Below are positions 36,049 to 44,799 of a DNA stretch of 64,000 bases, one piece after another. Source of the stretch: CANKJK01 sp040081715 (GTDB lineage Bacteria > Acidobacteriota > Vicinamibacteria > Vicinamibacterales > UBA2999); NCBI GenBank assembly GCA_040081715.1, contig JBEBFY010000005.1:62001-126000 (forward strand), in the 5' to 3' direction. The position numbers and the translations under genes were made by a program. The notes under the pieces are model-generated. The model worked only from the letters and a program-made list of their open reading frames with translations. It had not been told where the DNA came from and ran no database searches. Each line of letters starts with the position of its first letter. The first letter of the stretch is position 1.

Positions 36049-36148
36049 GGAAGCCAAGGCTCATGCCCAGACCGGCATGGCACAATTTACGACACCCGAT
36101 CACGCGCCTCGGATGTTACGTTCTTACCGTGTGTTACCCGGAGGTTCG

Positions 36149-38620
36149 ATGAGAGAGTGTCGTCGCGCGGTGGTGGCCGCAGGGCTGGCGGTGTGTGCAG
36201 GCGTGGCCCTCGGTGCCGCCCCGGCGGCAGTGTCGGCACCGGCGGCCCAGGCAGGCGCCGCCGTTGCCGCGGCCCGTCCCGCGTCGTTGGCGCCACAGCA
36301 GGCGCTCGTGACGCGGTACTGCGTCACGTGTCACACGGAGCGCAACAAGGCCAATGCCGGCGGGTTCGCCCTCGATGCCGTGAACTTTGACGACGTGGCC
36401 ACGAGCGCCGAACCGCTTGAGCGCGTCGTGCGAAAGCTCCGCGCCGGCCTGATGCCGCCGCCGGGACGGCCCCGTCCGGATGCCCGGACCTACGCCTCGC
36501 TGCTCTCCTCCATTCAGTCCCGGCTGGACAGCGAGGCGGCCGCCCATCCGAATCCGGGGCGCAAGGACACCTTCCACCGGTTGAACCGCACTGAGTACCG
36601 GAATGTCATCCGCGACGTATTCGACATCGAGGTCGACGTGGCCGACCTGCTGCCGGTGGACAACCCGAGCTTCGGGTTCGACAACATCGCCGGCACGCTG
36701 ACGCTGAATGAGTCGCTGATGGAGCAGTACCTGTCCGCGGCGGGCACCATTGCCACCGCGGTGCTGGGGAGCGACGCGACCCCTGCGTTCAAGGAGTACC
36801 GCGCCTCGTACGAGTATTCCCAGGACGAGCGGCTTGATGGGTTTCCGATGGGGACCCGTGGTGGCATGCGCTCCACCCACATGTTCGCCAGAGACGGCGA
36901 GTACACCTTCGAGATGAAGATGATGTGCGGGTCCATCGTCACCGGTGAGAGCGGGTGCGCGGGTGTGTTTCCGGACACCCACGAAATGGAACTGACCGTG
37001 GACGGCGAACGCGTCGCCCTCATCCGCCTGCCGAAGAAGGGCAGTCCCGATGGCGAGATGAAGGAGTCGTACAAGGTGCGTGCAGCGGTCAAGGCGGGCC
37101 CGCACGACATGGCCGTCTGGTTCGTCAAGCAGCCCTCGGTGGACGAGTTCGATGGCCTGCGCAAGAAGTTTGACAAGCCGATGCACCGCTCGAACGCGGT
37201 CACCAATGACTGGATGGCGGTGTACCAGCCGTCGGTGCAGAGTGTGACGGTCGGTGGTCCCTACGGCCCCGGTGGTCCCGGGGACACCCCGGCGCGGCGC
37301 CGGCTCCTGGTCTGCACGCCCGCGACGGCGGCCGACGAGACGCCCTGCGCCCGCCGAATCCTGAGTACGGTCGCCCGCCGGGCATACCGCCGGCCCGTGC
37401 CGGCGGCTGAAGTGACCGGCCTCATGGACTTCTTCAGCCGTGGCAAGGCCAAGGGGTTTGAAGCCGGCATCGACCTGGCGCTGCGTCGCGTGCTGACCAG
37501 CCCTGCCTTCCTCTTCCGCGTCGAGGCCGATCCGGTGGGCGTGCGGCCCGGCGCCAACTACCGGATCAGCGACGTGGAGCTGGCCTCGCGGCTCTCCTTC
37601 TTCCTCTGGCGGAGCGGTCCGGACGACGAACTGCTCCGGCTTGCCGCGTCCGGTCAGTTGCATGTGCCCGCAGTGCTGCAGGGGCAGGTCCGCCGGCTAC
37701 TGGCGGACCCGCGCGCCGCAGCCATGACGGAGGACTTCGCCGGGCAGTGGCTCCAGCTCCGCAAAGTGGACGTCGCCCGGCCCAACTCGCAGATGTTTCC
37801 GAATTTTGACGACAGCCTGAAGGGCTACATGCGCCGGGAGACGGAGCTGTTCGTGGACAGCATCCGGCGCGACAACCGGCCGGTCGTCGATCTGCTGACG
37901 GCGAACTACTCCTACCTCAACGAGCGGCTGGCCAAGCACTACGGGATTACCGGCGTAAAGGGCAGCCACTTCCGCCGCGTGTCGTTCCCCACTGACAGCC
38001 CGCGGAACGGCCTGCTGGGGCAGGGCAGCATCCTCACGGTGACCTCCTCACCCATTCGGACGCGCCCCGTGGTGCGAGGCAAGTTCATTCTCGAGAACAT
38101 CCTGGGCACGCCGCCGCCGGCGCCGCCTGCCAACGTGCCGCCGCTGCAGGAGTCCGGCGCGGTGCTGGCGAAGACCATGCGGGAGCGGATGGCCGCGCAC
38201 CGCTCCAACCCGGTGTGTGCGAGTTGCCACGCGATGATCGACCCGCTCGGTTTCGCACTGGAGAACTTCAACCCGGTGGGTCAGTACCGGAAGGTGGACG
38301 AGAACTTCGTGGCCATCGACGCCTCGGGCGCCATGCCGGACGGCGCCAAGTTTGACGGCCTGGCCGCCTTCAGGGGAGCCCTGGTCAAGGCCCCGGAGAA
38401 TTTCGTGACAGCCGTCACGGAGAAGCTCATGATCTATGCCATGGGCCGGGGGCTCGGTTACAACGACATGCCGGCCGTCCGATCAGTCGTGCGGGGCGCC
38501 GGCGCCGGGGGCTATCGCTTCTCGGATGTCGTGCTGGGGATTGTCCAGAGTGTGCCGTTCCAGATGCGCCGTGCGTTGGATGCGCCGGCGGCTGCGGTCA
38601 CCAAGGTTGCGTTGCGGTAG
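36149..38620 (+). CDS. DUF1592-family diheme protein, copy 2
   Basis: This is an 823-residue periplasmic protein paralogous to 11258-13738. It has a signal peptide, heme site CVTCH, DUF1587 (FHRLNRTEYRNVIRDVF), a central DUF1595/1592 region, DUF1588, then the second heme site CASCH followed by AMIDPLGFALENF and the DUF1585 end. ATG at 36149 has GGAGG 4 nt upstream and begins a clean signal peptide; upstream in-frame codons look non-coding. The DUF1552 partner follows after 49 nt. Confidence 0.89.
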   Translation: MRECRRAVVAAGLAVCAGVALGAAPAAVSAPAAQAGAAVAAARPASLAPQQALVTRYCVTCHTERNKANAGGFALDAVNFDDVATSAEPLERVVRKLRAGLMPPPGRPRPDARTYASLLSSIQSRLDSEAAAHPNPGRKDTFHRLNRTEYRNVIRDVFDIEVDVADLLPVDNPSFGFDNIAGTLTLNESLMEQYLSAAGTIATAVLGSDATPAFKEYRASYEYSQDERLDGFPMGTRGGMRSTHMFARDGEYTFEMKMMCGSIVTGESGCAGVFPDTHEMELTVDGERVALIRLPKKGSPDGEMKESYKVRAAVKAGPHDMAVWFVKQPSVDEFDGLRKKFDKPMHRSNAVTNDWMAVYQPSVQSVTVGGPYGPGGPGDTPARRRLLVCTPATAADETPCARRILSTVARRAYRRPVPAAEVTGLMDFFSRGKAKGFEAGIDLALRRVLTSPAFLFRVEADPVGVRPGANYRISDVELASRLSFFLWRSGPDDELLRLAASGQLHVPAVLQGQVRRLLADPRAAAMTEDFAGQWLQLRKVDVARPNSQMFPNFDDSLKGYMRRETELFVDSIRRDNRPVVDLLTANYSYLNERLAKHYGITGVKGSHFRRVSFPTDSPRNGLLGQGSILTVTSSPIRTRPVVRGKFILENILGTPPPAPPANVPPLQESGAVLAKTMRERMAAHRSNPVCASCHAMIDPLGFALENFNPVGQYRKVDENFVAIDASGAMPDGAKFDGLAAFRGALVKAPENFVTAVTEKLMIYAMGRGLGYNDMPAVRSVVRGAGAGGYRFSDVVLGIVQSVPFQMRRALDAPAAAVTKVALR

Positions 38621-38669
38621 CCGCTGAGAGCGGCAGTTCGGTTCTGAGAGGCAGAGGAGATCAACCGTC

Positions 38670-40031
38670 ATGAACATCACGAAAATGGCATTGCCGCGTC
38701 GGACGTTCCTGCGTGGTACGGGCGTGGCCCTCGGGTTGCCCCTGCTCGATGCGATGGTGCCGGCGCTGACCGCGCAGGTGAAGACGGCGGCCAATCCGAT
38801 TCCGCGCATGCTCTGGACGTATGTGCCGAACGGGATCCTCCTCGAGGACTGGTATCCGAACGGGCAGCAGGGCATCGCCGGCGAGGGGGCGGGGTTCAAG
38901 CTCTCCACCACGCTGGGGCCGTACGCGCAGTTCAAGGACCAGTTACTGGCCGTCCAGGGACTCGCGAGCCCCTCGGCTGAGTCGCGCGGCAATAGCCGCG
39001 CGCCGCACACCAAGGCGCACACGGCGTATCTGAGCGGTGCGCGCGCGAAGTATACGGAAGGCGCCGACATCGAACTGGGCGAAACGGTTGACCAGTACGC
39101 CGCCGACGTGCTGGGCGTAGACACGCCGCTCCGGTCGCTCGAAATCGCGCTCGAGGCCAACTACATGACGGGCAACTGCGACAACGGCTACGCCTGTGTG
39201 TACCAGAGCGCGATGTCGTGGCGGACGCCGACGATGCCGCAGCCGGGTGAGACCAACCCGCGCGTCGTCTTCGAGCGGTTGTTCGGCGACGGTTCCACCG
39301 GCCAGCTGCGGCTCGAACGGTTGCGGAACAACCGCAGCATCCTCGACGCGATGCGCGCCGACATGGTCGGTCTCCAGAAGAGGCTCGGCCCGTCGGACCG
39401 GAGCAAAGTGGCCGAGTACCTGGATACGATTCGCGACGTCGAGGGCCGCATCCAGAAAGCGGAAGCGCGCACCAACGAGTCGCCGATCCCGATGACCCGG
39501 CCCTCGGCGATTCCGGACAACTTCGACGAGCACGCCAAGCTGATGTGGGACCTGGTGTTTCTGGCGTGGCAGGCTGACATCACCCGCGTGGCGACGTACC
39601 AGATTTCACGTGAGCAGAGCGACCACTCGTATCCGAATGTCGGCGTCAACGACGGGCACCACTCGGTGTCGCACCACGGGCACAACCCCGAGCGGATGGC
39701 GATGCACACGCGCATCAACACCTATCACGCATCGCTGGTGGCCTATCTGGCCGGAAAGCTGAAGCAGACGCAGGACGGAGACGGGACGCTGCTCGACCAC
39801 TCGCTGTTGATACATGGCAGCGGCATGGGCGACGCCGATGCCCACGACCCCCATAACCTGGCCATCACGATGGTCGGTGGCCTGTGCGGGAAGCTCAAAG
39901 GTGACCGGTCCCTGGTGTATCCGGTCGGCGAGAATATTCCGTTCATGAACCTGAACCTGGCGCTGCTCAACAAGATCGGCATCGGCGTCAAGGAGATGGG
40001 CGACAGCACCGGTGCGTTGGCTGGCGTCTGA
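38670..40031 (+). CDS. DUF1552 protein, Tat-exported, copy 3
   Basis: This is a 453-residue protein with the twin-arginine-like signal LPRRTFLRGTGVALGLPLLDAM and the family motif HSVSHH (about residue 330). AGGAG lies upstream of the ATG. It is sandwiched between DUF1592 and ankyrin genes exactly as copy 2 is, supporting a conserved functional trio. The family activity is undescribed. Confidence 0.88.
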   Translation: MNITKMALPRRTFLRGTGVALGLPLLDAMVPALTAQVKTAANPIPRMLWTYVPNGILLEDWYPNGQQGIAGEGAGFKLSTTLGPYAQFKDQLLAVQGLASPSAESRGNSRAPHTKAHTAYLSGARAKYTEGADIELGETVDQYAADVLGVDTPLRSLEIALEANYMTGNCDNGYACVYQSAMSWRTPTMPQPGETNPRVVFERLFGDGSTGQLRLERLRNNRSILDAMRADMVGLQKRLGPSDRSKVAEYLDTIRDVEGRIQKAEARTNESPIPMTRPSAIPDNFDEHAKLMWDLVFLAWQADITRVATYQISREQSDHSYPNVGVNDGHHSVSHHGHNPERMAMHTRINTYHASLVAYLAGKLKQTQDGDGTLLDHSLLIHGSGMGDADAHDPHNLAITMVGGLCGKLKGDRSLVYPVGENIPFMNLNLALLNKIGIGVKEMGDSTGALAGV

Positions 40032-40056
40032 CAGCCGAGCCAGGATGAGGATGATC

Positions 40057-41736
40057 ATGATGCGAAGCACACTCTCTCTCGGTGTTGTGATGCGTGGGTG
40101 CGCGGTGGCCGTGCTTGTGGCGGCAAGTCTTGGGGCGGCCCGGCAGGGCGCGCTGCTCGACGCGGTCAAGGCGGGCGACGCGGCCGCGGTGCGGGCGCTG
40201 ACCCAGCGCCCGGGTTCCGCGCGCGTGGCCGACACCGACGGCACCACGGCCCTGCATTGGGCAGTGGAGCGCGGCGAGGGGGCGATCGTCGACCTGCTCA
40301 TCAAGGCGGGCGCGGACGTCAACGCCGTCAATCGCTTCGGCGTGATGCCGCTGGCACCGGCGAGCGAGAACGGCGACGCGGCGATGGTGCAGCGGTTGAT
40401 CAAGGCCGGCGCCGACCCGAAGGCCACGCTGGCTGGTGGCGAGACGTTGCTCATGACAGCTGCGCGGACCGGTGACGTAGAGACGATCAAGGCGCTCCTC
40501 GCGGCCGGGCTTGACGTGAACGCTCGTGAGAAGCGGCGTGGGCAGACGGCACTCATCTGGGCGGCCTCGCAGGGCAACTCCGCGGCGATCCGGACGCTCG
40601 TCGAGGCGGGGGCGGACATCACGATGCGCGCGACCGGGCCGGAGTCGGCGTCGCGTACGGGGCTGGTTGAGGGCGGTGGAGACGGTGCGTATGGTCGCAC
40701 CCGGTACCGGCCAGATGCCGCGACCCCGTTCCTCTTCGCCGTGCGGCAGGGCCACATGGACGCGGTGAAGACCCTGCTCGAAGTCGGGGCGAGCATCAAC
40801 GACACCCTCACGAACAAGACCGGCGCCCTCGTGCTCGCCATTTCCAACGCGCATTGGGAGCTGGCCGCTTACCTGATTGATCGCGGGGCGGATCCGAACG
40901 CCGATGGGCAGGGGTGGGCCCCACTGCACCAGTTGGCCCGGACGCGCCGGGGCTTGGACGTGAACCGCTTCCCGTGGCCGGAGGTGACGGGCACGATGAG
41001 TGGCCTCGACCTGGCGAAGAAGCTGGTGAAGGCCGGTGCCGACGTCAACCGGAAGGCGGTGCGTAAGATCGCCGACGACGTGCGCAATAACTTCGGGCCT
41101 GGCGCCACGCCCTTTGCCATGGCGGCAAAGGCGAGCGACCTCGAACTGCTGAAGGTGCTCAAGGATCTGGGCGCTGATCCGGACATCCGCAACATCAACG
41201 AGACGACGCCGCTGATGGCGGCGGTGGGCGTGGAGATGTTCAACCCCGGTGAGGACACCCACGACGACGATGAGACGATCCAGGTGGCCAAGTACCTGCT
41301 CAGCCTCGGGGCGCCCATCAACGCGAAGAACAAGTACGGCGAGTCGGCTCTGCTGGCCGCGGCGGCACGGGGGCCGATCCCGCTTGTGCAGTTGCTGCTC
41401 GACCACAACGCGAGCTTCGACGTGAAGGATCTGTTCGGGTGGACGCCGCTCATCTCCTCCGAGTGGGGCAAGAACTACGGTGGCCAGCAGATCAAGAACC
41501 CGGAGATGGGCGCCTACATCCGCAAGCAGATGACGGAGCGGGGCCTCTCGACGGATCGGCCCACAGACAACGAGCTCTACGAGCGCATGTTCGGCGTGTG
41601 TGGTCACGGTGCCAACGTGAACCCGGCGCCTCCGGGTGGCACGCTGGCTGACCGGTGCAAGCCCGGGCGTGACCTCCGGAACGTGCAGCGCGGCAACGTG
41701 CCGCTGCCCGTCGACCTGGCCCTTCCGGCTCAGTAG
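40057..41736 (+). CDS. Secreted ankyrin-repeat protein, copy 2
   Basis: This protein of about 559 residues has a signal peptide (VVMRGCAVAVLVAASLGAA) and ankyrin repeats through most of the chain (GTTALHWAVERG, then LIKAGADVNAVNRFGVMPL). It is paralogous to 15114-16802. Four in-frame ATGs cluster at 40045-40060; 40057 has GAGG (40047-40050) at 6-nt spacing. It ends 27 nt before the octaheme cytochrome gene, linking the scaffold protein to an electron-transfer protein. Confidence 0.87.
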   Translation: MMRSTLSLGVVMRGCAVAVLVAASLGAARQGALLDAVKAGDAAAVRALTQRPGSARVADTDGTTALHWAVERGEGAIVDLLIKAGADVNAVNRFGVMPLAPASENGDAAMVQRLIKAGADPKATLAGGETLLMTAARTGDVETIKALLAAGLDVNAREKRRGQTALIWAASQGNSAAIRTLVEAGADITMRATGPESASRTGLVEGGGDGAYGRTRYRPDAATPFLFAVRQGHMDAVKTLLEVGASINDTLTNKTGALVLAISNAHWELAAYLIDRGADPNADGQGWAPLHQLARTRRGLDVNRFPWPEVTGTMSGLDLAKKLVKAGADVNRKAVRKIADDVRNNFGPGATPFAMAAKASDLELLKVLKDLGADPDIRNINETTPLMAAVGVEMFNPGEDTHDDDETIQVAKYLLSLGAPINAKNKYGESALLAAAARGPIPLVQLLLDHNASFDVKDLFGWTPLISSEWGKNYGGQQIKNPEMGAYIRKQMTERGLSTDRPTDNELYERMFGVCGHGANVNPAPPGGTLADRCKPGRDLRNVQRGNVPLPVDLALPAQ

Positions 41737-41763
41737 GGCCTGTCTGACCGGGCTGCCGGGTTC

Positions 41764-43641
41764 GTGCGGCTGACGACGCTTCGGCGCAGCGCAATCGCCG
41801 GCCTGACGGTGTGTGCGATTGCGGGCGCGTGGTTCGCCCTCTCGCCAGGCCAACCAGCGGAATCCAGCGTCACCACGAGGCCCATTCGTGTGGGCCGCGA
41901 CGGGTCGGTGGCCTCGGACAGCTGCCGGACCTGCCACACCGGCGAGCACACCGCCTGGCGGGCGTCCTATCACCGCACGATGACGACGGTGGCCTCGCCG
42001 GCCGCCGCGCGTTTCGTCAACGACAACGTGCCGACGCCGTCCACGTGGGGGCCGATGAGCCTCGTGGCCAGGGACGGTGCGTTGTGGGCGAGTCTTCCCG
42101 ATCCTGACCGCCCGCCTCCGGCAGAACCCGCCCGCATCACGCCGCGTGTGGCGCTCATCACCGGGTCGCATCACCAGCAGGTCTTCTGGTACGAAACGGG
42201 GCGCACGCGCGTGCTCGGTGCTTTCCCGTTGACGTACCTGATCGGCGAACGCCGTTGGATTCCGCGGTCTGCCGCGTTCCTTCAGCCGCCCGCCCCGGTC
42301 CTGCTGTCCGGGACCGGTCACTGGAACCAGGTCTGCATCAGTTGCCATACGACGGGGGGCGAGGCGCGCGTGCCCGACATGTATGCGCGGACGGACCCGG
42401 CGGCGATGACCGCGGATTCGCGCGTGCGCGAATTCGGTGTGGCCTGCGAGTCCTGTCACGGCCCCGGTGGTGGCCACGTCCGTTCGCCGAGGCGGCTCGC
42501 GAGTGTTGATGGTGCGGCGCCTGCGGGTGGCATCGTGAATCCTGCGCGTCTCGATCCGGTCCGCGCCTCCGAGGTCTGCGGCCAGTGCCACAGCGTGTGG
42601 GAGTGGCCGGACAGGGCCGCCGAGCGCGACGAGAACGAGCACGGATCAAAATTCCGTCCAGGCGACGTCCTCGCCCGATCCCGCTTCGTGGTCCAGCCCA
42701 CGCGCAACCTGGACTCCCCCCGCGTGCGGGCGCTGCTGGCCGATGACCCGGACTTCATCCGCGATGCCTTCTGGCCCGACGGGACCATCGCACTGGCTGG
42801 ACGCGAGTACAACGGCCTGATCGATTCACCATGCTTTACGCGGGCGGCCGCGGCGGATCGCACCCTGACGTGCCTGTCGTGCCACGCGCTGCATCAGGGC
42901 AAGGAGGACCGGCGTCCTGCGGAGGTCTGGGCCGACGACCAGCTGCAGCCACGGGCGAACAGTGACCAGGCCTGTCTCCAGTGTCACGAATCGATCCGCG
43001 CCCGAGTGACCGAGCACACGCACCACGCTGCCGGCTCCAGCGGCAGCCGCTGCTACAACTGCCACATGCCGTACACGACCTACGGGCTGCTCAAGACCGT
43101 GCGTGCGCATCGCATCACCAGCCCAGACGCGCGCGTGAGCCGCGAGACGGGCCGGCCTGACGCCTGCAGCCTGTGTCATCTGGACAAGCCGCTCGCCTGG
43201 ACCGCCAGCCGGCTCGAGCGCTGGTACGGCATGCCGCAGCCTTCGCTTGACGACGAGGCACGTTCGACCCCGGCGGCGGTCGTCTGGGCGCTGACGGGCG
43301 ATGCCCAGCAGCGGGCGGTGATGGCCGATGCCTTCGGCCGGGCCGAGGCGAGGGCCGTGTCGTCGGAGCACTGGGTGGCGCCCGTGCTGGCGACGCTGCT
43401 CGATGACCCGTATCCGGCCGTGCGGTTGATCGCAGCCCGTTCGCTGCGATTGTTCTCGCTGCCGGGCACGACACACTACGACTTCCTGGCGCCGCGCGAG
43501 GCGCGGATGCAGGCGAGTCGGCAGGCGCTTGCGGAGTGGCGAACGCGGGCGGGAGCGCCGCGCGCGCCGGTGGTGTCCGATGTCGCCCTCAGGGCGCTGA
43601 CGGCGCGCCGCAACGACCGGCACGTGGCGCTGCGTGAGTGA
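41764..43641 (+). CDS. Octaheme c-type cytochrome with C-terminal HEAT-like segment
   Basis: This is a 625-residue protein with an N-terminal signal/anchor and eight CxxCH motifs in order: CRTCH, CISCH, CESCH, CGQCH, CLSCH, CLQCH, CYNCH and CSLCH. The layout resembles cytochrome c554 / DmsE-like multiheme proteins. After the last heme the chain becomes helical, with one HEAT-like unit (VLATLLDDPYPAVRLIAARSLRLF). The start is GTG at 41764. It is the only multiheme protein in the window and closes the second cassette, so it may collect electrons from the DUF1592/DUF1552 proteins. Confidence 0.88.
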   Translation: MRLTTLRRSAIAGLTVCAIAGAWFALSPGQPAESSVTTRPIRVGRDGSVASDSCRTCHTGEHTAWRASYHRTMTTVASPAAARFVNDNVPTPSTWGPMSLVARDGALWASLPDPDRPPPAEPARITPRVALITGSHHQQVFWYETGRTRVLGAFPLTYLIGERRWIPRSAAFLQPPAPVLLSGTGHWNQVCISCHTTGGEARVPDMYARTDPAAMTADSRVREFGVACESCHGPGGGHVRSPRRLASVDGAAPAGGIVNPARLDPVRASEVCGQCHSVWEWPDRAAERDENEHGSKFRPGDVLARSRFVVQPTRNLDSPRVRALLADDPDFIRDAFWPDGTIALAGREYNGLIDSPCFTRAAAADRTLTCLSCHALHQGKEDRRPAEVWADDQLQPRANSDQACLQCHESIRARVTEHTHHAAGSSGSRCYNCHMPYTTYGLLKTVRAHRITSPDARVSRETGRPDACSLCHLDKPLAWTASRLERWYGMPQPSLDDEARSTPAAVVWALTGDAQQRAVMADAFGRAEARAVSSEHWVAPVLATLLDDPYPAVRLIAARSLRLFSLPGTTHYDFLAPREARMQASRQALAEWRTRAGAPRAPVVSDVALRALTARRNDRHVALRE

Positions 43642-43678
43642 GGCGCGGGCGGGACGCGTAAGGTGGGGCTCGGGCGGG

Positions 43679-44149
43679 CTACCGCGCGGGTTTGGTGGCG
43701 GTGAACCGGATCGCCGCCAGGGCCTTGATGTCGGTGGTCAATTCACGCGTCCCCTCCGGCATCTCGTTGAGCTTCAGGAGGAACGCCACGATGTCCACGC
43801 ACTCCTCGAGCGGGACGGAGCCCGGCCGCGTGCGCGGCATATTGGTGGCGATGAAGTCGTACAGCACGGCGACCGACGCCCCCTCCCAGTTGCTGGTGAA
43901 GTTGGGGCCCCGCAGCGGTGGCTCCGAATCGTCACCGCCGGAGGCGTCGTCGCGGTGACAGCCACCACAGGCGCGCATGTAGGCTTTCTCGCCGCGAGCG
44001 GCCTGGGCAGCGGAGTACACGCCATCCCACACCGTATCCGCGCCGCGCGCCTGGAGGCCAAGGCCCGCGAGCGGGAGGCCGCTCAGGGTGAGGCCGCTCA
44101 GGGTGAGGCACTGCACCGTCACGAGCCGCGAAAACCACCGTCGTCGCAT
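43679..44149 (-). CDS. Small mono-heme c-type cytochrome
   Basis: This is a secreted cytochrome of about 156 residues with one heme motif, CGGCH, and a pattern (GVYSAAQAARGEKAY) like the other two small cytochromes. Its signal peptide contains a duplicated LTLSG encoded by a 15-bp tandem repeat. ATG at 44149 gives a short basic n-region (MRRRW); longer starts would overlap the divergent gene. It converges with the octaheme gene, 37 nt apart. Confidence 0.84.
   Translation of the reverse strand: MRRRWFSRLVTVQCLTLSGLTLSGLPLAGLGLQARGADTVWDGVYSAAQAARGEKAYMRACGGCHRDDASGGDDSEPPLRGPNFTSNWEGASVAVLYDFIATNMPRTRPGSVPLEECVDIVAFLLKLNEMPEGTRELTTDIKALAAIRFTATKPAR
44076..44110 (+). repeat. 15-bp tandem repeat inside a cytochrome signal peptide
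   Basis: AGGCCGCTCAGGGTG is present twice in a row (44076-44090, 44091-44105) with a five-base start of a third unit. On the minus strand it encodes LTLSG-LTLSG in the hydrophobic core of the signal peptide of the cytochrome at 43679-44149. The length change is in frame. Confidence 0.85.
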
Positions 44150-44165
44150 CGAATTTGACTCTAGC

Positions 44166-44678
44166 ATGGTGGGCGTGAGGGGCAATGCCGCATGTGCGGC
44201 CAGCGTCATGGCACGCGTGATCGGCACCGTGGCGGCTTGTGCCGCCTGGGTGGCGATCGGTGTGGCGGCGCAGGAGTCGCGTGTTCCAATCGTGAACGAT
44301 CAGACGGCCTTCGCCCAGGCCATGGTGCGGGTGGATGAGGCGTGGGACATCGTCAGCCGCGCCATTGAGGGACCCTCCTACCTGCTGAACAGTGTGCGGG
44401 GCGACGGCCTGACGCGCCTCGATGACATCGGTCACACCCTGACCGGTGTGCGGGGCTTCTTCCTGGGGCGTTCACTGCCGGAAGGCGTGACGCGCGCCGA
44501 CCGTGCGCGCGATGCCGTCGCCGAGTTGCGACGGGAACTCGCCAGGGCGGAGCCGGACCAGGCGGCCGCGATCGAGTTAGTGGAGTCGGTCAGGGCGGCC
44601 TGCGCTGCCTGCCACGGCCTGTACCGCGAGGGTGACGCCGGCCGCGGATTCCGCTTCAGGCCTGGGGTCGTGGAGTGA
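44166..44678 (+). CDS. Cytochrome c'/c556-like protein
   Basis: This 170-residue secreted protein has one heme motif, CAACH, near the C-terminus (about residue 148), the usual position in four-helix-bundle class II cytochromes. The rest is mostly amphipathic helices. The family often binds NO or acts in electron transfer. The start is ATG at 44166, or ATG at 44208, which would leave a larger gap to the divergent cytochrome gene (start 44149); neither has a clear ribosome-binding site. Confidence 0.75.
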   Translation: MVGVRGNAACAASVMARVIGTVAACAAWVAIGVAAQESRVPIVNDQTAFAQAMVRVDEAWDIVSRAIEGPSYLLNSVRGDGLTRLDDIGHTLTGVRGFFLGRSLPEGVTRADRARDAVAELRRELARAEPDQAAAIELVESVRAACAACHGLYREGDAGRGFRFRPGVVE

Positions 44679-44799
44679 CGTGTCTGGCGCGACAGGCTGA
44701 GGCACGGCTGAGCCATCTGCGAGGTTGCGGAACACGGCCCGTGCCGTCAAGATCGGGCATCGGTTGTCCGGCCCATCGCGGGCGTGCGTGGAGGTGTGG

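Noticed and set aside
36078..36093. TGGCAC-like element resembling a sigma-54 promoter before DUF1592 copy 2
   Set aside because: The GG is present, but the GC expected about ten bases downstream is not.
39988..42642. Long minus-strand open frame (884 codons)
   Set aside because: Antisense to the ankyrin and octaheme cytochrome genes; composition is His/Arg/Pro-rich with no recognisable fold.
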